Shown in pieces: positions 1 through 9,830 of a stretch of 64,000 nucleotides of DNA. The translations under genes and the position numbers were made by a program. Source of the DNA: Sphingomonas sp. (lineage in GTDB: Bacteria > Pseudomonadota > Alphaproteobacteria > Sphingomonadales > Sphingomonadaceae). Where the stretch lies: contig NZ_JAIEPC010000014.1 in NCBI RefSeq assembly GCF_019749955.1, positions 62,001 to 126,000 of the forward strand, read 5' to 3'. Each line of letters opens with the position of its first letter. Position 1 is the first letter of the stretch. The notes beneath the pieces are model-generated. The model made no database searches and was not told the DNA's origin. It saw only the letters and a list, made by a program, of their open reading frames with translations.

Positions 1-713
1 AGTTCGTCGACGTCCGCCACCTTGATGCCTGCCGTCCGCTTGGCCGGCTCGACGACCTTCAGCGTCGTGATCCGCGCCGTTACGTCAATACCGTAATCGG
101 CCGGGGTTTTCTGCGCGAGCGGCTTGGACTTGGCCTTCATGATGTTGGGGAGCGACGCATAGCGCGGCTCGTTGAGGCGCAGATCGACGGTGATCACGGC
201 AGGCAGCGGGAGCTTTTCGGTCTCCGCCCCGCCATCGACTTCGCGCGTCACGGTGACGCTGTCGCCTTCGACCACGACGGCACTGGCGAAGGTCGCCTGG
301 CCGACGCCGAGCAGGCCCGCGAGCATCTGGCCGGTCTGGTTGTTGTCGTCGTCAATCGCCTGCTTGCCGAGGATGATCAGGCCGGGAGCTTCCTCGGCCA
401 CCACCTTGGCGAGCAGCTTGGCAACCGCGAGCGGCTCGACCTTGTCTTCGCTGACGATCAGGATCGCGCGGTCGGCACCCATGGCGAGCGCGGTACGCAG
501 CGTTTCCTGCGCCTTTTGCTCGCCGATCGACACCGCGATCACTTCGGTCGCGGCACCCTTTTCGCGCAAACGGATCGCTTCTTCGACCGCGATCTCGTCG
601 AACGGATTCATGCTCATCTTGACGTTGGCCAGGTCGACACCCGACCCATCCGCCTTCACGCGGGGCTTTACGTTATAGTCAAGCACACGCTTGACGGGGA
701 CCAGGATCTTCAT
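1..713 (-). CDS. etfB: Electron transfer flavoprotein beta subunit (3' end cut by window edge)
   Basis: Small subunit of the heterodimeric FAD/AMP electron carrier that passes electrons from acyl-CoA and related dehydrogenases to ETF-ubiquinone oxidoreductase. About 237 residues are visible, starting [10 protein letters not shown]. Family landmarks are [17 protein letters not shown] near residue 33, [12 protein letters not shown] near 79, and the nucleotide-loop segment [13 protein letters not shown]. Compared with a usual length near 249, only about a dozen C-terminal residues lie off the left edge. The ATG is preceded by GAGG six bases upstream. The small coiled-coil gene at 732-974 ends 18 bp upstream on the same strand. 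etfA would be expected just outside the window. Confidence 0.96.
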   Translation of the reverse strand, partial: MKILVPVKRVLDYNVKPRVKADGSGVDLANVKMSMNPFDEIAVEEAIRLREKGAATEVIAVSIGEQKAQETLRTALAMGADRAILIVSEDKVEPLAVAKLLAKVVAEEAPGLIILGKQAIDDDNNQTGQMLAGLLGVGQATFASAVVVEGDSVTVTREVDGGAETEKLPLPAVITVDLRLNEPRYASLPNIMKAKSKPLAQKTPADYGIDVTARITTLKVVEPAKRTAGIKVADVDE

Positions 714-731
714 CTGCTTCCTCTTCCTAAA

Positions 732-974
732 TCAGTCGGCCAGATCGAGTCGGCGCTCGATCCGGTCAAGCCTGTCGGTGAACCTGTCCATCTGCGCCTG
801 CATATGAGCCGTAACTTCGGCATCGGTCACCTGATCGCGGCGCAGCGCGAGGACGGCCGTGTGGGTTTCCGACTGCCGGATTTTCAGCTCGCGGATGTCG
901 CGCTGCACGCTGTCAAGCGTCGCCTGAAAGCGTTTGAGATGCTCCAGAATCAGGTTCTCGACATTCTCGGTCAT
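732..974 (-). CDS. Small coiled-coil hypothetical protein
   Basis: An 80-residue, highly charged protein with no signal peptide or membrane segment. Almost the whole chain has heptad-like spacing (LEHLKRFQATLDSVQRDIRELK, then MDRFTDRLDRIERRLD), so it should form a helical coiled coil, probably an oligomer. I do not recognise a specific family; short proteins of this look are often annotated hypothetical in alphaproteobacteria. It lies immediately upstream of etfB on the same strand (18 bp gap), so it may be co-transcribed, but no function follows from that. The charged, regular composition argues for a real gene rather than a chance frame. Confidence 0.6.
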   Translation of the reverse strand: MTENVENLILEHLKRFQATLDSVQRDIRELKIRQSETHTAVLALRRDQVTDAEVTAHMQAQMDRFTDRLDRIERRLDLAD

Positions 975-1089
975 GCGCCGATCTTACGCTGCCTTTTTCG
1001 CGATGGGAACGGATGGCGTTGGCCAACCTAGTGCCCGGATCATCAGGGCTTGGCCAGACCTTAGGCGGCAGGTCAAGCCCCAGCCAAGG

Positions 1090-1793
1090 CTAGCGTCGGC
1101 GTGCGGCGTCAGCATCGGCAGCAAATTTTGCCAGATTAAGGTCTGCAGAGGCCCGCGCCGCGTCGGCCATCGCCGAGGTGCCCGGCCGAACATGCGGCAA
1201 AGGTGTGTCGTTTTTCCGCCGAAAAACGAACGGCACGCCCTTCCGCGCTGGCCATTGCTGTAGCCAGAAATCGATTACCATCCGATCGCCGCCAGCCATG
1301 AGTTGGACAATGGCGTCGCCGACGGGCCCCACAGCCGGGTTTACTTCCGAATATGGCTTGTTGCTGGCGAAGAGCGCGTAGAGGTTGGCGACCACCAAAT
1401 CGGCATAACACTCGCCCGCGCGCGCCGCCAACGGGGCCTTGATTGACGCAAGCGGCGTGGTGTCCATGTCGATCACCTGATCATGACGGACGATTCGAAC
1501 CGAGCGCGCCCCCGGAAAGAGCGCATTCAATTGCGTTTCGGAGAATGCTGCGACCCGCTTGACGCCGTTGAAGACGTTGACGGTCGAATTGGGGTCAGCG
1601 CGATCGGCATCGGTCGGTGGGGTAATCCGAATGAACGCGTTGGGTTTTGGATGGAAGTTCGGCCGCCCCATTGCCCAAACATGCAGTTCGCAGGTCATGT
1701 CGGAAAAGCGCGGCGCCTGCGTTGGCGACTCAGCCGAAATGGCCGGGGCTGACATAGCCCCTAGGATTACCCCAGCGATGGCGAGCCCGCGCT

Positions 1794-1797
<4 letters not shown>
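1090..1797 (-). CDS. Secreted hypothetical protein coupled to sucC
   Basis: 235 residues with a clear Sec signal peptide ([22 protein letters not shown], cleavage about residue 22) and a hydrophilic remainder ending in an Ala/Arg-rich tail. I do not recognise the family. One Cys pair (C36 and another near 129) could form a disulfide in the periplasm. The start is TTG and overlaps the sucC stop as TTGA, which implies translational coupling; the signal peptide begins exactly there, supporting this choice. No catalytic motif is visible. Linkage to sucC is probably only transcriptional, as a secreted protein has no obvious role in the TCA cycle. Confidence 0.7.
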
Positions 1798-2993
<1,196 letters not shown>

Positions 2994-3112
2994 GCGGGCG
3001 CCTTCTGCGTCGGGAGGGGATTTGCGCATCCCCTAAGCACAGTCGCGGGAGCGAATCCAGACCGCACTCGGGACGGCTCGCCAAGCCCGACGGCGGCGGC
3101 TATAGAAAGCGC

Positions 3113-3643
3113 ATGTCGATCCTCTACGCCGTCGGGTTGTTCGTGCTGACCATCGCCGTGATGGAAGGCGTGGCTTATGTGATGCACCGCTGGGTGATGC
3201 ACGGCTTCGGCTGGTTCCTGCACGAAAGCCACCACCGGGCGCGCACGGGTTTTTGGGAACTCAACGACTGGTATTTCGTGATTTTCGCGACCCCCTCGAT
3301 CGCACTGCTGCTGCTCGGCACCAGCGGGACCTGGGGGATGTGGGCGACCTGGGTCGGGGCGGGGATCGCGGGCTATGGCGCGATCTACCTCGGCTTTCAC
3401 GACATCATCGTCCATCAGCGCTGGCCCAACCGCTATGTTGCGCGCTCGGCCTATATGAAGCGGATCGTGCAAGCGCACCGGCTGCATCATGTCGTCGAGA
3501 CCAAGGAAGGCACGGTGAGCTTCGGTTTTCTCATCGCGCCGAAGCCTGAGGATCTGAAGGCCGAGCTTAAGCGGCGGGGCCTCGACGGCGTTCGCGCGGC
3601 GGGCGCGCAGGATGCATCGGGGCGCGTGGTCGAGCGGGTTTAA
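3113..3643 (+). CDS. crtZ: Beta-carotene hydroxylase (CrtZ type)
   Basis: Membrane-bound di-iron hydroxylase of the fatty-acid-hydroxylase superfamily that adds 3-hydroxyls to beta-ionone rings (beta-carotene to zeaxanthin), in line with the yellow nostoxanthin-type pigments of sphingomonads. 176 residues. The histidine ligands are visible in order: HRWVMH (25-30), HESHH (37-41), FHDIIVH (95-101) and HRLHH (122-126). Hydrophobic spans lie at about 3-22 and 54-95. The ATG at 3113 fits the family N-terminus; upstream in-frame codons belong to the divergent gap with sucC. No other crt genes are nearby, so pigment genes are dispersed. Confidence 0.93.
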   Translation: MSILYAVGLFVLTIAVMEGVAYVMHRWVMHGFGWFLHESHHRARTGFWELNDWYFVIFATPSIALLLLGTSGTWGMWATWVGAGIAGYGAIYLGFHDIIVHQRWPNRYVARSAYMKRIVQAHRLHHVVETKEGTVSFGFLIAPKPEDLKAELKRRGLDGVRAAGAQDASGRVVERV

Positions 3644-3658
3644 CGCGTCGAGCGATCG

Positions 3659-4255
3659 ATGACGATCAAAGCGATCATGGTCGATGTCGACGGCGTCTTG
3701 CTGGTTCATCCAGAGCCGGGCGGGTGGAGCGCCCATCTCGAACGCGATCTCGGCGTCTCGACGGCGAAGCTGCAAGACACCTTTTTCGATCGGCATTGGG
3801 ACGACATCATTCACGGTCGCGCGTGCTTGCGCGAAAGGCTCGAGCCGGTGCTGGCCGACATCGCGCCCCATCTGCCATATGCCGCGCTGATCCACTATTG
3901 GTTCAGCAATGACGCCCATGTGAACCGCGATTTATGCGATGAACTCGCATCGCTGCGCGCGAGCGGGGTGCAAATCCATCTCGCAACCGTGCAGGAACAC
4001 GAGCGAGCGCGCTACATCTGGACCGAACTTGGCTTTCAGGACGCGTTTGACGGGTTGCATTATGCGGCCGCGCTTGGCTGCGCCAAGCCGTCAGCGGATT
4101 TCTACCGCGCGATCGAAACGCGCACCGGCTTTGAGCCAAAAGCGCTGTTTTTCATCGACGACAAGATCGCCAATGTCGAAGCAGCGATCGATTGTGGCTG
4201 GGCGGCTGCGGTATGGACCGGCAAGGAGACGTTGCGATCGCTGCTGCCGCAGTAA
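3659..4255 (+). CDS. HAD-superfamily hydrolase (subfamily IA)
   Basis: A 198-residue cytoplasmic phosphatase-like protein. The nucleophile motif DVDGVLL has D9 and D11. A helical cap follows (about 20-95), then motif II around HLATVQ, the conserved Lys in CAKPSADFYRA, and the acidic magnesium motif FFIDDKIANVEAA. These elements make catalysis likely, but the substrate cannot be read from sequence; HAD-IA enzymes act on small phosphorylated metabolites. It begins 15 bp after crtZ on the same strand, so the two may share a transcript. The gene is convergent with prs. Confidence 0.88.
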   Translation: MTIKAIMVDVDGVLLVHPEPGGWSAHLERDLGVSTAKLQDTFFDRHWDDIIHGRACLRERLEPVLADIAPHLPYAALIHYWFSNDAHVNRDLCDELASLRASGVQIHLATVQEHERARYIWTELGFQDAFDGLHYAAALGCAKPSADFYRAIETRTGFEPKALFFIDDKIANVEAAIDCGWAAAVWTGKETLRSLLPQ

Positions 4256-4270
4256 CAGCGACATCGCTGT
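4255..4270 (+). terminator. Short hairpin between convergent HAD gene and prs
   Basis: ACAGCG (4255-4260) and CGCTGT (4265-4270) form a 6-bp stem with a 4-base loop in the 30-bp gap between two convergent genes. No T-tract follows, so it is at best a weak bidirectional terminator. Confidence 0.3.
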
Positions 4271-4285
4271 GCTTTGCTGTCGCCC

Positions 4286-5221
4286 CTAGTCAAACAGCGA
4301 CGATACGCTGCTCTCATCCGCCGTCCGCCGGATCGCTTCCCCCAACAGCGGCGCGATTGTCAGGTGGCGGATGTGGCCCGCGCCGCTCACCACTTCGTGG
4401 CTGCCGATCGTGTCGGTGATGACGAGCTCGGTGAGCGCCGACCCCTCGACCCGCGCGACCGCCGCGCCCGACAGCACGCCATGGGTGCAATAAGCGACCA
4501 CTTCCTCGGCCCCCGCCGCCTTCAGTGCCGCCGCCGCGTTGCACAGCGTCCCCGCCGAATCGACGATATCGTCGATCAGGATGCAGAAGCGCCCCTCGAC
4601 ATCGCCGATGATATTCATGACTTCGCTTTCGCCCGCGCGCTCGCGGCGCTTGTCGACGATCGCGAGCGGGGCGTTGTCGAGCCGCTTCGCCAGCGCGCGC
4701 GCGCGCACCACGCCGCCGACATCGGGTGAGACCACCATCAAATTTTTGCCGCCATAGCGCGCGAGGATGTCCGCCGACATCACGGGCGCCGCGAACAGAT
4801 TGTCGGTCGGGATGTCGAAAAAGCCCTGGATTTGCCCCGCGTGCAAATCGATCGACAGCACGCGGCTGGCGCCCGCGACAGTGATGAGATTGGCGACGAG
4901 CTTGGCCGAAATGGGCGTGCGCGACCCCGATTTGCGATCCTGCCGGGCATAGCCGAAATAGGGAATGACTGCCGTAATCCGCTTGGCCGACGCGCGCTTG
5001 AGCGCATCGATGCAAATCAGCAGCTCCATCAGATTGTCATTCGCCGGATAGCCGGTCGACTGGAGCACGAAGACATCTTCGCCGCGGACATTTTCGTTGA
5101 TCTCGACGAACACTTCTTCATCGGCGAAGCGGCGCACGCTCGCGTCGGTGACCTTGATTTCGAGATAATCGGCGACGGCCTTGGCCAGCGGCAGGTTCGA
5201 ATTGCCGGTCATCAATTTCAT
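4286..5221 (-). CDS. prs: Ribose-phosphate pyrophosphokinase (PRPP synthetase)
   Basis: Makes PRPP from ribose-5-phosphate and ATP, feeding purine, pyrimidine, histidine, tryptophan and NAD synthesis. 311 residues, starting [18 protein letters not shown]. Visible motifs: [19 protein letters not shown], the ATP/metal region [17 protein letters not shown] (about 129-145), the flexible-loop region [19 protein letters not shown], and the PRPP-binding loop [12 protein letters not shown]. The frame is open to 5293, but the conserved N-terminus sets the ATG at 5221. The gene is divergent from the TonB-like gene with about 145 bp between them. Confidence 0.97.
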   Translation of the reverse strand: MKLMTGNSNLPLAKAVADYLEIKVTDASVRRFADEEVFVEINENVRGEDVFVLQSTGYPANDNLMELLICIDALKRASAKRITAVIPYFGYARQDRKSGSRTPISAKLVANLITVAGASRVLSIDLHAGQIQGFFDIPTDNLFAAPVMSADILARYGGKNLMVVSPDVGGVVRARALAKRLDNAPLAIVDKRRERAGESEVMNIIGDVEGRFCILIDDIVDSAGTLCNAAAALKAAGAEEVVAYCTHGVLSGAAVARVEGSALTELVITDTIGSHEVVSGAGHIRHLTIAPLLGEAIRRTADESSVSSLFD

Positions 5222-5366
5222 CGCAGCATCCCCTGGCGAGCCGTTTGCGCCAATAGAACGCTGATTCGCTCCGCCGCAAGGCCCTGCTTGCATCGCGCAT
5301 GTAATGATGTATCATCGCGTTTCCTCGGAGCAACGACTCGGGGCGACTTGAGGATGGAGAAAGGCA

Positions 5367-6050
5367 ATGGAAACGACGCGTTATGCGCCGGCCGATGGCG
5401 CGCGCCCTGCCAGCCTGGCCTTGTCGGCGGCGGTGATGGCGCTGGCGGTGGCCGGCATCATTTTTGCTGGCCCGCAGATTACCGACCAGATCAACCTGAA
5501 CGGGCCGTTGATCGTCTATACGGTACCAACGCCACCCGATCCCGCACCGCCCCCCAAACCCGAGCCGCAGCAGCGCGATCCGCTCAAGACCGCGCCGCGC
5601 CACGAAGCACGGCCCGACCAGCCCAAAGTCGAGGTCTGGACACCGCCGACCGGCCCCAGCCTGACCCAAGGCGATCCGGTGACGGTCGACGCGCCTCCGG
5701 GCACGGGCTCAGGGGTTGGCACAGGCACCGGCACGGTCATCGAGCCACCCGTGCCACCGGTACTCATCGAGCCCGTTGTCGATCCGCGCTATGCGCGCGA
5801 TTTCCAGCCGCTCTATCCCGGCGACGAGCGGCGCCTGGGGCATGAGGGGCTGGTGATCGTCAATGTGTTGATCGGCACCGACGGCCGGGTGAAGCAGATC
5901 GACAAGATCAGCGCGGCGAGCGACGCGTTTTTCGAAACGACGCGGCGTCAAGCGCTGAGCAAATGGCGGTTTCGCGCCGCCACGCGCGGCGGTGAGCCGA
6001 TTGAACGCTGGCGGCGGATGCGCGTCAATTTCGTGCTGACCGAAGAATAG
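5367..6050 (+). CDS. TonB-family energy transducer
   Basis: 227 residues with TonB architecture: a short cytoplasmic start, one membrane helix (about 17-36), a proline-rich periplasmic spacer (about 50-115, many PPP and KPEP units) and a C-terminal TonB domain (about 130-227, including HEGLVIVNVLIGTDGRVKQI and ALSKWRFRAATRGGEPI). It would couple proton-motive force to outer-membrane receptors, but no exbB, exbD or receptor gene is nearby, so its partner is unknown. The ATG has a GGAGAAAGG ribosome site. It precedes the riboflavin genes on the same strand, which may mean co-transcription rather than a shared role. Confidence 0.85.
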   Translation: METTRYAPADGARPASLALSAAVMALAVAGIIFAGPQITDQINLNGPLIVYTVPTPPDPAPPPKPEPQQRDPLKTAPRHEARPDQPKVEVWTPPTGPSLTQGDPVTVDAPPGTGSGVGTGTGTVIEPPVPPVLIEPVVDPRYARDFQPLYPGDERRLGHEGLVIVNVLIGTDGRVKQIDKISAASDAFFETTRRQALSKWRFRAATRGGEPIERWRRMRVNFVLTEE

Positions 6051-6102
6051 CGCGGGAAAAAGGGGGCTGGTCGCGCGCGCGCCCCCATCCTATCTTGCAG
6101 CG

Positions 6103-6453
6103 ATGTCGTTCTTCCGCCGCTTTGCCCCATTTAGTGCGATCATGGACTTGCGCCGCTATCTGGCGAGCCGACCGGTGTACGAGATCGGCGGGCTGTTTGG
6201 CGCGATTGCGCTGACGATGCTGATCGTCACGGTGATGGCGAATGATTCGTCGAGCATCACCGTGCCGTACAAGCGCAACATCATCTATGTCGAGCAGTGG
6301 CGGGCCGACCGCACCGATGCCGAAATCCATGCCCAGCAGCAGATCGACAAGGTCGTGCGGGATCGCGAGCTGGCCGAACTTGACCGGCTGAAGAAGAAGA
6401 AACAGGCCGAATTCAAGCGGCTCGACGACAAGCTCAAGGCCTACGGCTTCTGA
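6103..6453 (+). CDS. Small membrane protein upstream of ribD
   Basis: 116 residues with one membrane helix (about 29-46, GLFGAIALTMLIVTVMA), then a periplasmic or cytosolic tail ending in a strongly charged helix (ELAELDRLKKKKQAEFKRLDDKL). I do not recognise a named family. It lies between the TonB-like gene and ribD. Its TGA at 6451-6453 overlaps a possible CTG start of ribD, so it belongs to the same transcription unit. A role as a scaffold or accessory to the TonB-like protein is conceivable but only a guess from position. Confidence 0.7.
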   Translation: MSFFRRFAPFSAIMDLRRYLASRPVYEIGGLFGAIALTMLIVTVMANDSSSITVPYKRNIIYVEQWRADRTDAEIHAQQQIDKVVRDRELAELDRLKKKKQAEFKRLDDKLKAYGF

Positions 6454-6476
6454 CGCCCGCTGACGACGCGCGCTGG

Positions 6477-7418
6477 ATGGGGGCGGCGCTGGCACTCGGC
6501 GAGCGCGGGCGCGGGCGGACCGCACCCAATCCGTGCGTCGCCTGCGTCATCGTGCAGGCGGGTTGCGTTGTGGGGCGCGGCTGGACGCAAGCAGGCGGGC
6601 GGCCGCATGCCGAAGCGATGGCGTTGGCCGAGGCAGGCGATGCCGCACGGGGTGCCACCGCGTACGTCACGCTCGAACCCTGCGCGCTGCCGGGACGCGG
6701 ACCTGCCTGTGCCGATCTGCTGGTCGCGGCAAAGGTTGCGCGGGTTGTCGCCGCGATCCAGGACCCGCACCACCGCGTTGATGGTAGCGGGTTTGAAAGC
6801 CTGACGCGGGCCGGCATCGCGCTGAGCATCGGCGTACGCGGCGCCGATGCCGAAGCGTCCATGATCGGGTTCCTCACCCGCCAACGGCTAGACCGACCCG
6901 CCGTGACGCTCAAGCTCGCGACATCGCTCGACGGCGCGATTGCGACGGCGAGCGGCGAAAGCCAGTGGATCACCGGACCTGAGGCGCGCGCGCATACCCA
7001 TCTCGAACGCGCGCGGCATGACGCCATTCTCGTCGGGCGCGGCACTTTTGACGCCGATGCCCCGCGCCTCGACGTGCGGCTGCCGGGGCTGGAGGATCGC
7101 GCGCCGCGTCGGGTGTTGCTCTCGCGCACCGCCGCGCCCGAGGGCTGGACCGTGATCGCCAGCCCCGCCGACATCGCGACGCTCGAGGGCGTCAACGAGC
7201 TGCTGGTCGAAGGCGGCGCCGCGACGGCGGCGGCATTTCTCGCCGCTGATCTCGTCGACCGGCTGCTGCTCTACCGCGCGCCGATCCTGATTGGGGCGGG
7301 CAAGGCCGCGCTTGGCGACATTGGCCTCGGCACGCTGGCCGAGGCGCATGGCCGCTGGCGGCTGGTCGACAGCCGGATGCTTGGCAGCGACCGGCTCGAT
7401 GCCTATGTCCGGGCCTGA
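6477..7418 (+). CDS. ribD: Bifunctional riboflavin deaminase/reductase RibD
   Basis: Carries out riboflavin steps two and three: deamination of the GTP-derived pyrimidine, then NADPH reduction of its ribosyl side chain. The N-terminal zinc deaminase domain shows HAE (44-46) and the Cys ligands in LEPCALPGRGPAC (C69, C78). The reductase domain runs from about 137 to the end (TLKLATSLDGAIATASGESQWITG, LLVEGGAATAAAFL). 313 residues from this ATG. Family N-termini usually place a few residues before the WM pair, and a frame beginning with CTG at 6450 would supply LTPADDARWM, so the true start may be non-canonical and coupled to the previous stop. Confidence 0.94.
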   Translation: MGAALALGERGRGRTAPNPCVACVIVQAGCVVGRGWTQAGGRPHAEAMALAEAGDAARGATAYVTLEPCALPGRGPACADLLVAAKVARVVAAIQDPHHRVDGSGFESLTRAGIALSIGVRGADAEASMIGFLTRQRLDRPAVTLKLATSLDGAIATASGESQWITGPEARAHTHLERARHDAILVGRGTFDADAPRLDVRLPGLEDRAPRRVLLSRTAAPEGWTVIASPADIATLEGVNELLVEGGAATAAAFLAADLVDRLLLYRAPILIGAGKAALGDIGLGTLAEAHGRWRLVDSRMLGSDRLDAYVRA

Positions 7419-7444
7419 TCATCGGGGTTGGAGGGGAAGCAGCC

Positions 7445-8071
7445 ATGTTCACCGGCATCATCACCGATATCGGCACGATCGAGTCGGTCGAGGTTCGCGG
7501 CGACACCCGCGTCGTCGTCCGCACCAGCTATGACACCGCGACGATCGATTTCGGCGCGTCGATCGCTTGCTCGGGCGTGTGCCTGACCGTCGTCGACAAA
7601 TCTCCCCCCGGGGGGCCGGGCTGGTTCGCGGTCGATGTGTCGGGGGAGACGGTCCGCCGCACCGCGCAGGGCGATTGGGCAGCCGGGCACCGGCTCAACC
7701 TCGAACGCGCGATGAAGCTGGGCGACGAACTCGGCGGGCATATCGTGACCGGGCATGTCGACGGGATCGCGGAGATTGTTGGCGTCACGCCCGATGGTGA
7801 TTCGAAGCGGATCGATATCAGCCTGCCGTCGACCCTCGCCCCTTATGTCGCCCCCAAGGGTTCGGTGACGGTCGATGGCGTGTCGCTCACCGTCAACGAG
7901 GTCGCTGACCAGCGCGACGGCAGCACGCATTTTTCGATCAACCTGATTCCGCACACGCAAAGCGTCACGACGCTCGGCGCGCTGGCCGTTGGCCAGCCGG
8001 TGAATATCGAAATCGACGTGCTGGCACGCTATCTCTTCCGCATGGAACAATATCGCGCCCTGACACGATGA
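7445..8071 (+). CDS. ribE: Riboflavin synthase alpha subunit
   Basis: Catalyses dismutation of two 6,7-dimethyl-8-ribityllumazine molecules to riboflavin, the last step of the pathway. 208 residues with two homologous lumazine-binding barrels, the first beginning MFTGIITDIGTIESV and the second near residue 97 (GGHIVTGHVDGIAEIV). The first repeat also contains IACSGVCLTVVD and the second VTVDGVSLTVNEV, the family's paired strands. It lies 26 bp after ribD in the rib cluster and ends just before the TGTGAT-rich region upstream of ribB. Confidence 0.97.
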   Translation: MFTGIITDIGTIESVEVRGDTRVVVRTSYDTATIDFGASIACSGVCLTVVDKSPPGGPGWFAVDVSGETVRRTAQGDWAAGHRLNLERAMKLGDELGGHIVTGHVDGIAEIVGVTPDGDSKRIDISLPSTLAPYVAPKGSVTVDGVSLTVNEVADQRDGSTHFSINLIPHTQSVTTLGALAVGQPVNIEIDVLARYLFRMEQYRALTR

Positions 8072-8109
8072 TGTGATAATTCGAGCTTGTAATCACATTG
8101 TGATGTGAT
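8072..8109 (+). promoter_or_regulatory. TGTGAT array with a perfect palindrome upstream of ribB
   Basis: In the 49 bp between ribE and ribB, TGTGAT occurs at 8072-8077, 8099-8104 and 8104-8109, and its complement ATCACA at 8092-8097. ATCACA and the second TGTGAT form a perfect 6-bp palindrome around one base (8092-8104), and the region is AT-rich compared with the genome. This arrangement, 17 bp before the ribB start, looks like an operator. The ribB product itself has an N-terminal helix-turn-helix domain, which makes autoregulation an attractive inference. Confidence 0.5.
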
Positions 8110-8120
8110 ATTCAGGCTCC

Positions 8121-9422
8121 ATGAGCACCAATCTGATCGATCGCATCCGTCGCCTCGTCACCGAAGGCGGCATGTCGCGCTCGGGCCTGTCGCGCGCCGC
8201 CGGACTCCACGCCAATACCCTGCGCGATATCGACGCGCCCGACTGGAACCCGACCGCCGAGACGCTGCGCAAGCTCGAAGCCGTGCTGTTCGCCAGCGAC
8301 GACGGCGATGTGCTCGTGCCGATCGAGGAAATCATCGAAGAAGCGCGCAACGGCCGCATGTTCATCCTGGTCGATGACGAGGACCGCGAGAATGAAGGCG
8401 ACCTCGTCATCCCGGCGCAAATGGCGACGCCCGATGCGATCAATTTCATGGCGACGCATGGCCGCGGGCTGATCTGCCTGTCGCTGTCGAAAGCGCGTGT
8501 TGATCAACTCGGGCTAGGCCTGATGAGCCGCGCCAATGGCACCCGCCACGAAACCGCGTTCACCACCTCGATCGAAGCCCGCGACGGCGTCACCACCGGC
8601 ATTTCGGCGCACGACCGCGCCCGCACCATCGCCGTTGCCATCGATGCGGCCAAGGGCAAGGACGAGATTGTCACCCCCGGCCATGTCTTCCCATTGGTCG
8701 CGCGCGACGGCGGCGTGCTGGTGCGCACGGGCCATACCGAAGCGGCGGTCGATGTCGCGCGGCTCGCCGGGCTCAACCCGTCGGGCGTGATCTGCGAGAT
8801 CATGAAGGACGATGGCACGATGGCGCGGATGGATGACCTCATCCCCTTCGCCCAGCGCCACGGGCTCAAGATCGGCACGATCCGCGATCTGATTGCGTAC
8901 CGGCGCCGCCACGATCATCTGGTTGAAAAGACCGCCGAGATGAATTTCGCCAGCCGCTGGGGCGGCGACTGGCGCGCGATGACCTTCCGCAACAAAGCGA
9001 CCGGCGACGAGCTGATCGCGCTGCAAAAGGGCAAGATCGCGCCCGACCAGCCGACCCTGGTGCGGATGCACACCATGTCGATGTTCGTCGACGTGTTCGG
9101 CGAGGAATCCGAACGTTCGGGCCTGCTGGCGCAATCGATGAAGCTGATTGCCGAGGAAGGGTCCGGCGTCATCGTCGTGATCAACAAGCCGATGCAGGGC
9201 ATTGTCTCGCGCTTCATCGCGCTGCGCCACGAAGGCAAGGGCGCGGGCGACCCGCAGGTCGAGGAGCTGCGCGATTACGGCATCGGCGCGCAAGTGCTGG
9301 CGGAGCTGGGCGTGCAGGACATGGTGCTGCTGACCAACACCCACCACACGCTGGTCGGGCTGCAGGGCTATGGCCTGAGCATCGTCGGCGAACGCCCGAT
9401 CCCGTGCACGGCGGGGGAGTGA
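8121..9422 (+). CDS. ribB: HTH-DHBP synthase-GTP cyclohydrolase II-like fusion (RibB)
   Basis: Three regions in 433 residues. Residues 5-55 form an XRE-like helix-turn-helix (MSRSGLSRAAGLHANTLRDI). Residues 65-270 are DHBP synthase, which converts ribulose-5-phosphate to 3,4-dihydroxy-2-butanone 4-phosphate; the metal/substrate motif DDEDRENEGD (85-94), THGRGLICLSLS and TPGHVFPL are intact. Residues about 275-433 resemble GTP cyclohydrolase II (TLVRMHT, VDVFGEE, LRDYGIGAQVLAELGV, LLTN), but the zinc cysteines and the catalytic EGRGIGL loop are missing, so this half should be inactive. A separate complete cyclohydrolase is encoded at 57762-58835. The ATG follows an operator-like palindrome. 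Confidence 0.94.
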   Translation: MSTNLIDRIRRLVTEGGMSRSGLSRAAGLHANTLRDIDAPDWNPTAETLRKLEAVLFASDDGDVLVPIEEIIEEARNGRMFILVDDEDRENEGDLVIPAQMATPDAINFMATHGRGLICLSLSKARVDQLGLGLMSRANGTRHETAFTTSIEARDGVTTGISAHDRARTIAVAIDAAKGKDEIVTPGHVFPLVARDGGVLVRTGHTEAAVDVARLAGLNPSGVICEIMKDDGTMARMDDLIPFAQRHGLKIGTIRDLIAYRRRHDHLVEKTAEMNFASRWGGDWRAMTFRNKATGDELIALQKGKIAPDQPTLVRMHTMSMFVDVFGEESERSGLLAQSMKLIAEEGSGVIVVINKPMQGIVSRFIALRHEGKGAGDPQVEELRDYGIGAQVLAELGVQDMVLLTNTHHTLVGLQGYGLSIVGERPIPCTAGE

Positions 9423-9428
9423 TGCGAA

Positions 9429-9830
9429 TCAGTCGCCGGTGACTCGGCCTTCTTCGTCTGACTGTTTGCCCTCGACGCGCTTGCGACGCGCCTCTTGGAT
9501 CAAGTCCTCGATTTCGTACAGGAGCTTGTAGCCCTCATCGGTCTTGCCGTTGGTGTCGTCGGGGTCTGCGACGAATAGAGCTTTGGCGCGCGCGGCAAGG
9601 TTGATCAGCGCGGCGTAACGTTCCTCACCTAGATTGCGGCGTACAATTCCAAAGCTCTCAGTAAGTTGGTAGAAGGTGCTGTCGATGTCTCGATACCAAA
9701 AAACCCCCGTTTCATCGGTAAACTTGGGGGCACCAAGCATCATGGAACCCAGCAAGTCGTAGATTTCGCTGAAAGTCCCGGGGATATAGAGATTTATCTT
9801 TCCATATTGACGAGTATGTAGTCCTGTCAT
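9429..9830 (-). CDS. Putative immunity-like partner of the upstream toxin-like gene
   Basis: A 133-residue acidic cytoplasmic protein with no signal peptide or membrane span. It is rich in helices and acidic residues (TDEGYKLLYEIEDLIQEARRKR; C-terminus DEEGRVTGD). I recognise no family. Its start overlaps the stop of the upstream 364-residue gene as ATGA, so the two are coupled, and it has the size and charge common in immunity proteins. Sampled 60-base lines are about 47-55% GC against about 65% in ribB, a sign of transfer. It is convergent with ribB. The immunity role is inferred from context only. Confidence 0.6.
   Translation of the reverse strand: MTGLHTRQYGKINLYIPGTFSEIYDLLGSMMLGAPKFTDETGVFWYRDIDSTFYQLTESFGIVRRNLGEERYAALINLAARAKALFVADPDDTNGKTDEGYKLLYEIEDLIQEARRKRVEGKQSDEEGRVTGD

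Noticed and set aside
5222..5366. FMN riboswitch before the rib cluster
   Set aside because: I looked for the conserved RFN-element words in the rib-cluster gaps, including 10922-11087 before ribH, and found none.
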